Part shown: positions 51,973 through 59,644 of the stretch, piece after piece
How positions within the stretch are numbered: the stretch's first letter is position 1
How the letters are laid out: every line of letters begins with the position of its first letter
NCBI RefSeq assembly: GCF_040645615.1
Contig: NZ_JBEYYO010000008.1
Span: forward strand, 62,001-126,000
Direction of reading: 5' to 3'
DNA length: 64,000 nt
Source of the DNA: Glycomyces sp040645615
GTDB taxonomy: Bacteria; Actinomycetota; Actinomycetes; Mycobacteriales; Micromonosporaceae
Notes under the pieces: generated by a model
What the model was told of the DNA's origin: nothing
The model's database searches: none
Seen by the model: the letters and a program-made list of their open reading frames with translations, nothing else
Program-made: the position numbers and the translations under genes

Positions 51973-52400
51973 TGTCGACCCCCGGAGGTGTCGGGGTCGG
52001 CATCGCGGGAGTAGAGCGGAACGGGGCGCGCGCGAGCAACGGTCGCGACAGCGGCGTCGTCACCCTGAACTACGACCGCAACGCCTATGCCTGGAGGCGT
52101 GGTGCGCCGACCTGCGTCGCCCGAAACGATGGCAAGCGCGGGTTCGACAAGGCCCGCGCCGATATCGCGACTACAGCTCGTGCACTGGCTTCCCACATGT
52201 CGTACCGAGCGGCCGACTCTGGCGGTGATCGCGTCGCCGATGTCAAGCACCACGCCGCCCACGGATGCGGCTTCGTCGTCTTGAGTGACGACCCCGCCGC
52301 CGACTGCGTCGGCACCCGCGGCGCGGGTGCCCGCGCCGCTCGAAACGATTGCGGTCGCGAACCCGGCGGGGCCCGCGCCGGTGTCGAGAACACCGCTCAT
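51969..52400 (-). CDS. Orphan 143-aa ORF inside the dehydrogenase operon; starts as a degenerate copy of the alpha subunit
   Basis: The ORF is coupled by ATGA to the gamma subunit upstream and to the alpha subunit downstream, so it reads as a normal operon member. Its first residues, MSGVLDTGAGPAGFATAIV, mirror the alpha subunit MRHVLVIGAGPAGLSAAVA, and the first ~40 bases are clearly homologous. The motif recurs in weakened form (DIGDAITA; DIGAGLVEPALAIVSGDAG). The rest is low-complexity with two cysteines (QCTSCS). There is no complete FAD domain. It may be an expanded, decaying 5' duplication or a new small protein. Confidence 0.5.
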   Translation of the reverse strand: MSGVLDTGAGPAGFATAIVSSGAGTRAAGADAVGGGVVTQDDEAASVGGVVLDIGDAITARVGRSVRHVGSQCTSCSRDIGAGLVEPALAIVSGDAGRRTTPPGIGVAVVVQGDDAAVATVARARPVPLYSRDADPDTSGGRQ

Positions 52401-52711
52401 GAACAGTCCTCCCCCGTGTCGTCCTGCGTGGCGACCGCGTCGCCGTCGCGGGCGCGGCGCGTGCACAGGCGCACGTCGGATTCGCCATTAACCGTGGCGA
52501 CGCAGTCGAAGCACACACCGATCCCGCAGAACACGCCGCGCGGGCGGCCCGCCGGAGTCGTGCGCCAAGCGGCGCGATCGGCGGCGAGAAGGACTCCGGC
52601 GAGGGATTGGCCTTGCAGCCCTTCGACTCGGACGCCGTCGACGGTGATCGACAGCGGCGCGGGAGGCTCGGGCCGGATCGGGTCGGAACGCCACGGAACG
52701 ATGCCGCTCAT
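52397..52711 (-). CDS. Hydroxyproline dehydrogenase, [2Fe-2S] gamma subunit
   Basis: 104 residues. The plant-type [2Fe-2S] ligands are CGIGVCFDC followed by a Cys 13 residues on (GESDVRLC), the pattern of Fer2_4/HcnA-type small subunits. An N-terminal VDGVRVEGLQGQSLAGVLLAA segment gives the beta-grasp start. It carries electrons between the flavin subunits. It overlaps both neighbours by ATGA: a 51-aa ORF before it and the 143-aa ORF after it. Confidence 0.9.
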   Translation of the reverse strand: MSGIVPWRSDPIRPEPPAPLSITVDGVRVEGLQGQSLAGVLLAADRAAWRTTPAGRPRGVFCGIGVCFDCVATVNGESDVRLCTRRARDGDAVATQDDTGEDCS

Positions 52712-52863
52712 GCCGGGCCTCCCGGCAGGGCGCCGCGCCGTGTGGTCAGGCAGGCGAGGGCGTCCCTTCGCGACGCGCGCGGCCCACCCGAATCGGCGGC
52801 AGCGCGGGCGTCACGGGTCAGATCGGCGACAGCGGAGGCGGCTCGGGTCGGATCGGCGCTCAT
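52708..52863 (-). CDS. Orphan 51-aa ORF between beta and gamma subunit genes
   Basis: An uninterrupted 51-codon frame whose ATG overlaps the beta-subunit stop (ATGA) and whose TGA overlaps the gamma-subunit start. GGAGGCTCCGC precedes its ATG, a fair ribosome site. The product is Ala/Arg-rich and starts SADPTRAASAVADLTRDARA, with one Cys (ALACLT). It has no recognisable family. The double coupling argues for translation; the composition would also fit spacer DNA. Confidence 0.5.
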   Translation of the reverse strand: MSADPTRAASAVADLTRDARAAADSGGPRASRRDALACLTTRRGALPGGPA

Positions 52864-54062
52864 GCGGAGCCTCCCGGCTGTGTGTTGTCAGTGCGCGGGC
52901 GGGCTGCCAGGCTCGGGCGCGACGGGAGGAACGCGGTCGGGTCGATCGCCGGGGCTGTTCCGATGAGCTGGGCGCACAACAGGTCTCCCGTCACGCCCGC
53001 GAGGCCGATGCCCGCGCCCTCGTGGCCGGTGGCGTACCACAGGCCCGGGTGGCGGGGGTCCTCGCCGATGACTGGGAGGTGGTCGGGCACGTACGGCCGG
53101 AAGCCGCCGTAAGCCCTGATCACCGGCGTGGCCGCGAGGAACGGGAACAGGCGCAGGGCCCGGCGGGCCAGTTGGGCGAGGACGGCGACCCGCAGGCGGT
53201 CGTCGAAACCGATCCGCTCCCGGCTCGATCCGATGAGGACGGTGCCGCCGGGAGTCGACTCGACCACGCTGGAAGTCTGGAGGTCCGCTTCGGCCGACTG
53301 GGTCGCGCCCACATAATCGCCGTCGTAGACCTTGTGGAACACCCGCGGGGCCATGCGGGCGGTCACCAGGACCATGCCGCGCCTCGGCCGCACCGGCAGA
53401 CGCGCGCCGAACGACTCGGTCACCGCACCCGACCAGGGCCCGGCCGCGACCACCACCGCTGAGGTGCCGATCGTCTCGGACGCGGTGCGCACACCCGTGA
53501 TCCGCCGCGCCGCATCGCGAACCAGACCCAAGGCCTCACGATGCGCCAAGACCCGGGCCCCGGCCAGGCGGGCCGAGGCGAGCAGCGCCTCGGTGGCGAC
53601 CACCGGTTGGAGTTGGGCATCCTGCGGGTAGTGGACGGCGGCCGTCACCTCCGGGTTGAGATGCGGCTCAAGGGAAAGCGCATCGGCGGCGCTCAGGTGT
53701 TCGGTTTCGACCCCGGCCTCGGCTTGGCTGCGCGCGAACGCGCGCAACGGTGCCGCGCCTTCGGCAGTGGTGGCCACGACGAGGCCGCCCTTGCGGTCGT
53801 ACTCGAGATCCGGGAACGAGCCCAGCTCATCGGCCAGCTCAGCGGCGAGGCGCGGCCAGTGATCGGCGGCCAGGAGCGCGAGGTCGAGTTCGGGGCCGGG
53901 AGCCTTGTCGGAGACGAGGAGGTTGCCTTCGCCACGGGCACTGGTCGCGCTGGCGGGGGCGTCGCGGTCGAGCACCACCACGCTCAAGCCAGCGCGCGCG
54001 AGGGCCCTGGCGCAGGCCGCGCCGACGATGCCCGCGCCGATCACCACGACGTCCGCGTTCAC
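52860..54062 (-). CDS. Hydroxyproline dehydrogenase, FAD beta subunit (DAO family)
   Basis: 400 residues from a GTG at 54062 preceded by AAGGGGGCGAG. The D-amino-acid-oxidase-like fold begins DVVVIGAGIVGAACARALA. Later landmarks are SARGEGNLLVSDK, VVVAAGPWSGAV, GMVLVT and the C-terminal PVIGEDPRHPGLWYATGHEGAGIGLAG. It matches HcnC/opine-oxidase beta subunits, the site of D-hydroxyproline oxidation. The gene follows gntR by 10 bp. Confidence 0.9.
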   Translation of the reverse strand: MNADVVVIGAGIVGAACARALARAGLSVVVLDRDAPASATSARGEGNLLVSDKAPGPELDLALLAADHWPRLAAELADELGSFPDLEYDRKGGLVVATTAEGAAPLRAFARSQAEAGVETEHLSAADALSLEPHLNPEVTAAVHYPQDAQLQPVVATEALLASARLAGARVLAHREALGLVRDAARRITGVRTASETIGTSAVVVAAGPWSGAVTESFGARLPVRPRRGMVLVTARMAPRVFHKVYDGDYVGATQSAEADLQTSSVVESTPGGTVLIGSSRERIGFDDRLRVAVLAQLARRALRLFPFLAATPVIRAYGGFRPYVPDHLPVIGEDPRHPGLWYATGHEGAGIGLAGVTGDLLCAQLIGTAPAIDPTAFLPSRPSLAARPRTDNTQPGGSA

Positions 54063-54072
54063 CTCGCCCCCT

Positions 54073-54753
54073 TCAGGTCTCGGTCGGTTCGGTGCGCCCG
54101 GCCCACCAGCCCACGGCGTGGCCGATGTGGTGGCGCATGAGCTCGGCGGCCGCTTCGGCGTCACCGGCGGCGAGGTGGTCGAGGAGCCGGTGGTGCTCGG
54201 CGGCGGAGGCGTCGAGCTCGTCGGTCTCCACAAGGGAGACGAGGCCGACGAGGCGGGTGCGGGCGCGCAGTTCGCCGATGGTCTCGACCAGGACCCGGTT
54301 GCCAAGGAGCGCGGTGAGGTCGAGGTGGAAGCGCTGGTCGGCGAGGAGGTAGGCGGTGAGGTCGCCGGTGCGGGCGCCTTCGACGATCGCGTCAGCGCGG
54401 GAGCGGAACTCGTCCAGGCGCGCTGCGGGGAAGTCTGCGGCCAGGCGGGCCATCGCGGGCGGTTCCAGCAGGAGCCGGATCTCCACGATGTCGCGAAGGA
54501 GCGCCTCGCTGACCTCGGTCACCCGGAAGCCCTTGTTGCGCACCGGTTCCACGAAACCGCGCTTCTCAAGGTCGAGCACGGCCTCGCGGACCGGGGTGGC
54601 CGAGACGGCGAACCGCTCGGCGAGCGTGGGCACCGTCAGGAGCGTGCCGGGGGCGAGTTCGCCGGAGATGATCGCGAGCGAGAGCGTGCGCTCGACGCGG
54701 GCGCGGAGGCTCTCGCCGGGTTCGAGCCGGAGGTCAGCGGTGAGGCCGCTCAA
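54073..54753 (-). CDS. GntR-family regulator (FadR/FCD type)
   Basis: 226 residues from a TTG at 54753 that overlaps the aminopeptidase stop. The winged HTH covers LSLAIISGELAPGTLLTVPTLAERFAVSATPVREAVLDLEKRGFV. The FCD domain follows, with metal-type ligands in DQRFHLDLTALLGN and HHRLLDHLAAGDAEAAAELMRHHI. It probably senses hydroxyproline or a pathway intermediate. Its likely target is the AT-rich palindrome at 56035-56053 in front of the operon. Confidence 0.9.
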   Translation of the reverse strand: MSGLTADLRLEPGESLRARVERTLSLAIISGELAPGTLLTVPTLAERFAVSATPVREAVLDLEKRGFVEPVRNKGFRVTEVSEALLRDIVEIRLLLEPPAMARLAADFPAARLDEFRSRADAIVEGARTGDLTAYLLADQRFHLDLTALLGNRVLVETIGELRARTRLVGLVSLVETDELDASAAEHHRLLDHLAAGDAEAAAELMRHHIGHAVGWWAGRTEPTET

Positions 54754-56030
54754 CGCTGCTCGCCGCCTCGGTCGCGCACGAGCTCGCGCAGGCGGGTGAA
54801 GACCTTGCCCGAGGCGATGCCGTCGTGCTCGAACTCGTTGGTGACCCAGGCCTGGGCGTTGCCGATGCCCTTGAGGGTGTCGAGCTGGAGTCCTGAGTCG
54901 ACGAACATGTCGTCGAAGTAGACGGCCGCGGCCAGCGGGACCTCGTTGGCGGCCAGGCGCTCGGCGTCGAGGATCGGACTCCACTGCGGACGCTCGGCCA
55001 ACGCGTGGACGGCCGGGGCGAAGCCGCGCAGGAGGCGGACCTCCTCGAACATCCACGGGAAGGCCATCTCTCCGGTGAACGGGAGCGGGCGGCGGGCCTC
55101 GGCGAATTCGGGGCGGCGGTCGCGCTCCCTTTGGGCGGCCCAGGCGGTGGGGCCGTTGGAGCCGTCGCCGTAGATGGACTCCTGGAGGGCCCAGTAGAGG
55201 GGGCTGGCGGCCGAGGAGGTGCGGGCGAGGACGTCGGCGAGGAAGCCTTCGGAGAGGCGGCCGTCGCGGATGAACGCGTGCTCGACCAGCCAGTGCATGC
55301 GCTCGAAACCGGGTTTCATGCCGAAGTCGAGGCCGAGGGTCTGGAAGCGGCGCACGGTGAGCGTGTCGCCGTCGGGGAGCGTGACGTCGCCCGCGGCGAG
55401 GCGGTCGGCGATCGCGGCGGTCCGCTCGGCGTCCTGGGGGTAGCGGCGGTAGTACTCGGCGGTCTTGTCCCTCACGCGGTCGAAGGTGCGGCGGTAGACC
55501 TCTTCGACGTCCATGGGGTTGCCGGGGATGCCGCCGCACACGTATGCGGCAGTGAGCGCTTCGGGTGCGCGGGAGAGGTAGGCGAGGGTCAGCCAGCCGC
55601 CGTAGCTCTGCGCGATGGTGGCCCATTTGCGTCCGTTGTAGACGGTGTGGCGCACGTGTTCGAGGTCGCGCACGATCGAGTCGGCGCGGAAGTGGGCGAG
55701 GTGGTCGGCTCCGGCGTTCGCGTCGCCGAGATCGGCGATGATCTGGGCGTCGAGCGGGGTGCTGCGGCCGGTGCCGCGCTGGTCGACCAGGACGATCCGG
55801 TAATGCTCCAGGGCCTCCTCGATCCAGCCGGAGGGCTCGACCGGACGGGGGTTCGCGCCGCCGGGGCCGCCCTGGAGGAAGGTGAGGAGCGGGAGGTCGT
55901 CGCCGCGCCGGTCGGGATCGACGATCTCGCGGACGAAAACCTCGATGTCGCCTTCGGCGGGGTCGTCCCAGTTCAGCGGGACGGGGACGCGGTGTTCGGA
56001 GATCCACATGCCCGGCATCGAATATTGCAT
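54750..56030 (-). CDS. Prolyl aminopeptidase-type alpha/beta hydrolase (S33)
   Basis: 426 residues. The S33 layout is clear: QGGPGG (oxyanion loop, usually HGGPG), DQRGTGRSTPLD, the nucleophile elbow IAQSYGGWL (about 150) and a late NEFEHDGI carrying the His. Proline iminopeptidases remove N-terminal Pro, and some remove Hyp. As the first gene of the hydroxyproline operon it could free Pro/Hyp from peptides and feed the pathway. A -10-like TATATT ends 6 bp before the ATG, with no ribosome site, so the mRNA is probably leaderless. Confidence 0.88.
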   Translation of the reverse strand: MQYSMPGMWISEHRVPVPLNWDDPAEGDIEVFVREIVDPDRRGDDLPLLTFLQGGPGGANPRPVEPSGWIEEALEHYRIVLVDQRGTGRSTPLDAQIIADLGDANAGADHLAHFRADSIVRDLEHVRHTVYNGRKWATIAQSYGGWLTLAYLSRAPEALTAAYVCGGIPGNPMDVEEVYRRTFDRVRDKTAEYYRRYPQDAERTAAIADRLAAGDVTLPDGDTLTVRRFQTLGLDFGMKPGFERMHWLVEHAFIRDGRLSEGFLADVLARTSSAASPLYWALQESIYGDGSNGPTAWAAQRERDRRPEFAEARRPLPFTGEMAFPWMFEEVRLLRGFAPAVHALAERPQWSPILDAERLAANEVPLAAAVYFDDMFVDSGLQLDTLKGIGNAQAWVTNEFEHDGIASGKVFTRLRELVRDRGGEQR

Positions 56031-56034
56031 CGCG

Positions 56035-56053
56035 GTAATATATCACATATTAC
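56035..56053. promoter_or_regulatory. GntR operator overlapping a leaderless promoter
   Basis: GTAATAT-ATCAC-ATATTAC is a perfect 7-bp inverted repeat. The minus-strand -10 box TATATT (56037-56042) lies inside it, 6 bp before the start at 56030. Binding here would block the operon. The AT-richness is exceptional for the genome. Confidence 0.65.
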
Positions 56054-56067
56054 TAGTCGGCAGAGAA

Positions 56068-56097
56068 GGCCGAGAGGACTGGACGGTCCTCTCGGCC
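56068..56097. terminator. Terminator after the 56118 gene
   Basis: A perfect 12-bp stem (56068-56079 with 56086-56097) and a 6-nt loop stand 20 bp downstream of the small membrane protein gene. It separates the biosynthetic cluster from the hydroxyproline operon. Confidence 0.75.
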
Positions 56098-56117
56098 CGG
56101 CGGGCGATTCAGGTCGG

Positions 56118-56489
56118 TCAGCGCCGGAAGTGCTCGATCGCGTCGCGGCCGCGCTCGGGCAGTTCGGAGGCCACGGAGACGAGCGCGTCCCGGGCGTGCT
56201 CAAGGTTCGCCACGGCCCGGCGGTAGAGCCGGTCGGACCTGCGGCGCTCGTACAGCATCTTGCCGCCCACGACCGCGCCGACGGCCACTCCGGCCACCGC
56301 GACGGCGATCAGGAGCAGGCGCACGCGCCCGTGCGAGGTCGGATCGGGCAGCTCGAACTCGAAGTCGGCGTCCGGGTCCACGTCAGGCGTGCCCACGCTG
56401 TCGCGGCCGGAGATGTCCGACAGGCGCAGCGCGTCGGACTCCGCGGCCGGCACCGCCTCGTTGTTCTGCACTTCCTTCTGCTTCGCCAT
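56118..56489 (-). CDS. Single-span membrane protein, unknown function
   Basis: 123 residues from ATG 56489 with GAGGAGG upstream. A charged, acidic N-terminal half (to about residue 54) precedes one helix (about 56-76), then a basic tail with YERRRSDRLYRRAVANLEHARDALVSVA, probably helical. It lies 78 bp after the condensation-domain gene and may be the last gene of that cluster or independent. No family recognised. Confidence 0.7.
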   Translation of the reverse strand: MAKQKEVQNNEAVPAAESDALRLSDISGRDSVGTPDVDPDADFEFELPDPTSHGRVRLLLIAVAVAGVAVGAVVGGKMLYERRRSDRLYRRAVANLEHARDALVSVASELPERGRDAIEHFRR

Positions 56490-56567
56490 CGGCCGCCTCC
56501 TCACTCGTACGGCCCTCCGGACGGGCCAGTGATTCCGCAGGCTACCCAATCGATACGACACGAAACC

Positions 56568-57896
56568 TCAAACGGACAGACGGGCGGGCACATCGGTCTC
56601 GGCGGCGGCCACCAGGAGCGCCTCGGCGGCCCGGAGCGCGGCGTGGACGGCCGGTTCCCGGACGCAGCGGGTGTCGAACAGCAGGCTGAACTCGCAGGAG
56701 CGGCGGTCGCGGCCGATCGCGGTGAACAGCTTCGCGTCATGGCGGGGCCATTCGCCGTCGCGCTCGACGACCGTCTCGCCGAGCAGGTCGGCTGGGTCGG
56801 CGTCCGGTCGCTCGGGCCAGCCGCCTCCGGCCCGCGCGTCGTTGAAGTAGGCCGCGAGGTCGAGCGGCGCACCGCGTTCGGCCTCGACCTCGGATCGCAC
56901 CGGCTCCAGCTCGGCCGGGTCGTAGAAGCCGAACTTGTACGTGGCGAGCGAGCGGCGGAAGCACGAGCGGACCAGCTCGTCGAAGGTCAGCTCGCCGAGG
57001 TCCAGATTGAACAGTCCGTTCTGGGCCAGGGCAGCGGCCACTCGGCGGTCGCGGGGCGTGTACCGGTTGCCCACGATGAGCTGCAAGGACTGGCTCGCAG
57101 CGCCGGTGAGCGCTTCGAGGACGACCGCGTTGAGCGCCAACAGGACCGAGGCCGAGGAGACACCGAGCCGCTCGGCGGCCCGGGACGCGGCCACCGACAT
57201 CGCGGCGCTGCGGATCCGGGCGCTCTTGTACGGCAGCGGGTCCTCGGTGGGAAGCACAGGCTCGACCATCGAGTCCGGCATGGCCAGGAGTTCCCTGCGC
57301 CAGAACGCGATCGCCGAGGCCGAGCGGCGCCGAGCCTGCGGCGTGGCCTCGTAGTCGGCCTGGTCGGTGGTCTGGAGGATCGCGGCGGGTTCGCCGTCGC
57401 CCTTGAGCCTCGCGGCCAGGCGGTCGCGCACCAGGTCGTAGGAGCCGCAGTCGAGCGCGAGGTGGTTGACGGCGAGCGCGACCAGCACCGGGGACTCGCC
57501 CGCGCACACCACCACGCCGCGCGCGCTCCAGTCGCCGTCGGCGAAGCTGAAGCCCTTCGCCTCCCCGATCTCCAGCGGGATCGTCCCGTCCTCGCCGATC
57601 CGGCGCACCGCGAACTCCATTGCGCCCGAACCGCACACGAGCTGGCGCGGGCCGCGCTCGTCGTCGGAGAAACGCGTCCGCAGGACCGCGAACTCCCCCA
57701 GCACGTCGCCGATCGCGGCGGCCGCGTCCTCAAGCGTGCCGCCGGGGGCGACCTCGCACAGCAGCTCGTGGTTGAAGTAGCCGCCGTCCTCGCCGAAGCG
57801 GCGGATGCCTTCGAGCACCGCGCGCTGGCCCCAGGTCATGGGCAGGTCGCGGTCGGGTTCGTTCGCTTCGAACGGGATGCGGAGGGTCTCGGTCAT
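56568..57896 (-). CDS. Free-standing condensation-domain protein (NRPS C-domain superfamily)
   Basis: 442 residues. N-terminal MTWGQRAVLEGIRRFGEDGGYFNH is the usual C-domain opening, and the active-site region is NHLALDCGS with His145 and Asp149. The canonical HHxxxDG thus has Asn for the first His and Cys for the Gly. A VGNRYTPRDRR block (about 282-292) matches the latch-strand NRxxxxxxx region. It would join an amine or alcohol to an activated acyl group. It is not attached to adenylation or carrier domains. Confidence 0.82.
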   Translation of the reverse strand: MTETLRIPFEANEPDRDLPMTWGQRAVLEGIRRFGEDGGYFNHELLCEVAPGGTLEDAAAAIGDVLGEFAVLRTRFSDDERGPRQLVCGSGAMEFAVRRIGEDGTIPLEIGEAKGFSFADGDWSARGVVVCAGESPVLVALAVNHLALDCGSYDLVRDRLAARLKGDGEPAAILQTTDQADYEATPQARRRSASAIAFWRRELLAMPDSMVEPVLPTEDPLPYKSARIRSAAMSVAASRAAERLGVSSASVLLALNAVVLEALTGAASQSLQLIVGNRYTPRDRRVAAALAQNGLFNLDLGELTFDELVRSCFRRSLATYKFGFYDPAELEPVRSEVEAERGAPLDLAAYFNDARAGGGWPERPDADPADLLGETVVERDGEWPRHDAKLFTAIGRDRRSCEFSLLFDTRCVREPAVHAALRAAEALLVAAAETDVPARLSV

Positions 57897-57920
57897 GGGA
57901 GTTCGCCTTCCGGAGTCGGT

Positions 57921-58748
57921 TCAGTCTTTGAGTGCGGCGCCTGATTCCTTGCGCGCCATACGTTTGAGCAGCGGCACCGCGAGCAGCAGGGTCACCGCGG
58001 CCCAGACGGCGAGGACGGCGAAGGCCTGGCCGAGGCGCCACTGGCCGCCGAGCTCGACGGCGGCCATGCCCTCGGGGAGCATCGCCGCGCGCATCCCCAG
58101 GCCGATCCAGTAGACGGGGAACACCTCCGCGAACGACTGCAACCAGGCCGGATAGGCCGCGAGCGGGTAGAAGATCCCCGAGATCCCGATGAGGACGGTC
58201 AGGGGCAGCTGGACGATGCCCACGTGCCGCGGGTTCGACAGCAGGCTGCCGAGGACCGCGCCGAGCGGGATCAGGCAGACCAGCGAGATCGCGGTGACGC
58301 CCGCGAGGATGCCCAAGCGGCCCAGGGAGAACACGAGGCCGTCGAAGAACAGCAGGCCCGCCAGGAGCATCCCGACCACGGTGAACAGGGCGAACACCGA
58401 CACGGAGATGGTGTGGCCCACCAGGAAGCTGCCCAGGCCCCGCGGGATGGCCTTGGCGCGCAGGAGTTCGCCGCTGGCCTTGGACCACGCGAGCTTCCCG
58501 GCGATCATCGGCACCGTGCCGGTCACGAGGGTGGCGCCGAGCACGGACGGGAAGTTCATCGAGCCGAGGTCGAGCTCGGAGCCCTCGAACGTGCCGTTCC
58601 CGGCGATCGTGAGCACCGAGACCATGATCGCGAGGCTCCCGAGGGCCATCACCAGGTCGCCGGGGGTGGTGAGCATGATGCGGGTCTCGACCGCGCCGCG
58701 GCGCAGGCCGTTGCGCAGGTTGTTCTGGAACACCGTCGCCGCGGTCAT
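57921..58748 (-). CDS. ABC-2 type exporter permease
   Basis: 275 residues with about six helices in the ABC-2 membrane fold (LVTGTVPMIAGKLAWSKASGELLRAKAIPRG and the C-terminal GISGIFYPLAAYPAWLQSFAEVFPVYWIGLGMRAAMLPEG). It pairs with the ATPase encoded immediately upstream (4-bp overlap) and probably exports or confers resistance to the cluster product. Confidence 0.9.
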   Translation of the reverse strand: MTAATVFQNNLRNGLRRGAVETRIMLTTPGDLVMALGSLAIMVSVLTIAGNGTFEGSELDLGSMNFPSVLGATLVTGTVPMIAGKLAWSKASGELLRAKAIPRGLGSFLVGHTISVSVFALFTVVGMLLAGLLFFDGLVFSLGRLGILAGVTAISLVCLIPLGAVLGSLLSNPRHVGIVQLPLTVLIGISGIFYPLAAYPAWLQSFAEVFPVYWIGLGMRAAMLPEGMAAVELGGQWRLGQAFAVLAVWAAVTLLLAVPLLKRMARKESGAALKD

Positions 58749-59644
58749 CGCGCCTCCTCCTCGGGTTCGTTCGCGGAGAACGCCGCTCCGGCGTGGACGC
58801 GGGCGACCATCGCCAGGTAGGTGTCCTCAAGGGAGGACCGGCGCACTTCGAGGTCGGTCATCTCGCCGCCGGTGCGAGCCCGGACCGCGTCGATGAGTTC
58901 GAGTGGCGCGGTGCTGAACTCGACGTGCCGCCGCCCGTCTTCGGTCCATCGGACCTCGGCCTTCGCGCCGGTCTCCTCGTTCAGTTCGGCCACGGTGCCC
59001 TCGACGTGGACGCGTCCGCCGATGAGCACCACGATCCGGTCGGCGAGCCGCTCGGCCTCGTGGAGGTCGTGCGTGGTCATCAGGATCGTGATCCCCAGGT
59101 CCCGGTTGAGCTTCGCGACCAGCTCCTGGAAGGCCCGGCGCGAGACCGGGTCGAGGCCGTTCGAGGGCTCGTCGAGGAACAGCAGCTCGGGGTGGCCCAT
59201 GAGCCCGGCGGCGAGGTCCATGCGGCGGCGCTGACCGCCGGAGAGGACCTTGACGACGGAGTCCTTCTTGGACTCCAGGCCCACGACGTCGAGCAGTTCG
59301 GCTGTGTCCCAGCAGTCCCCGAAGGGCCGGTAGTGGTCGCGCAGGAGGCCCAGGAACTCCCCCACCCGCCAGTTGGCGTGGTCCTCCCAGTGCTGGAGGA
59401 CCACCCCGATGCGCGAGCGCCAGTGCTCCCCGGCGGTCTGGGGGTCCTCGCCGAGCACCTCGACGGTCCCGGCCGAGCGGCCGCGAAAGCCCTCCAGGAT
59501 CTCCATCGTGGTGGTCTTCCCGGCCCCGTTGGGGCCCAAGAGGGCCACGATCTCCCCGGCGGGGATCTCCAGGTCGACGCCGTCGAGGACCCGCTTGTCG
59601 CCGTAGACCATCGTCAGCCCTGCGACGCTCACCGCGGCGCTCAT
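58745..59644 (-). CDS. ABC exporter ATP-binding protein
   Basis: 299 residues from ATG 59644. Walker A GPNGAGKTTT (about 37-46), Q-loop VVLQHWED, signature LSGGQRRRMDLAAGLMG, Walker B LLFLDEPSNGLDP and the H-loop MTTHDLHEAE are all intact. The C-terminal tail is typical of drug-export ATPases (DrrA-like). It overlaps the PLP-decarboxylase stop and the permease start. Confidence 0.92.
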   Translation of the reverse strand: MSAAVSVAGLTMVYGDKRVLDGVDLEIPAGEIVALLGPNGAGKTTTMEILEGFRGRSAGTVEVLGEDPQTAGEHWRSRIGVVLQHWEDHANWRVGEFLGLLRDHYRPFGDCWDTAELLDVVGLESKKDSVVKVLSGGQRRRMDLAAGLMGHPELLFLDEPSNGLDPVSRRAFQELVAKLNRDLGITILMTTHDLHEAERLADRIVVLIGGRVHVEGTVAELNEETGAKAEVRWTEDGRRHVEFSTAPLELIDAVRARTGGEMTDLEVRRSSLEDTYLAMVARVHAGAAFSANEPEEEAR

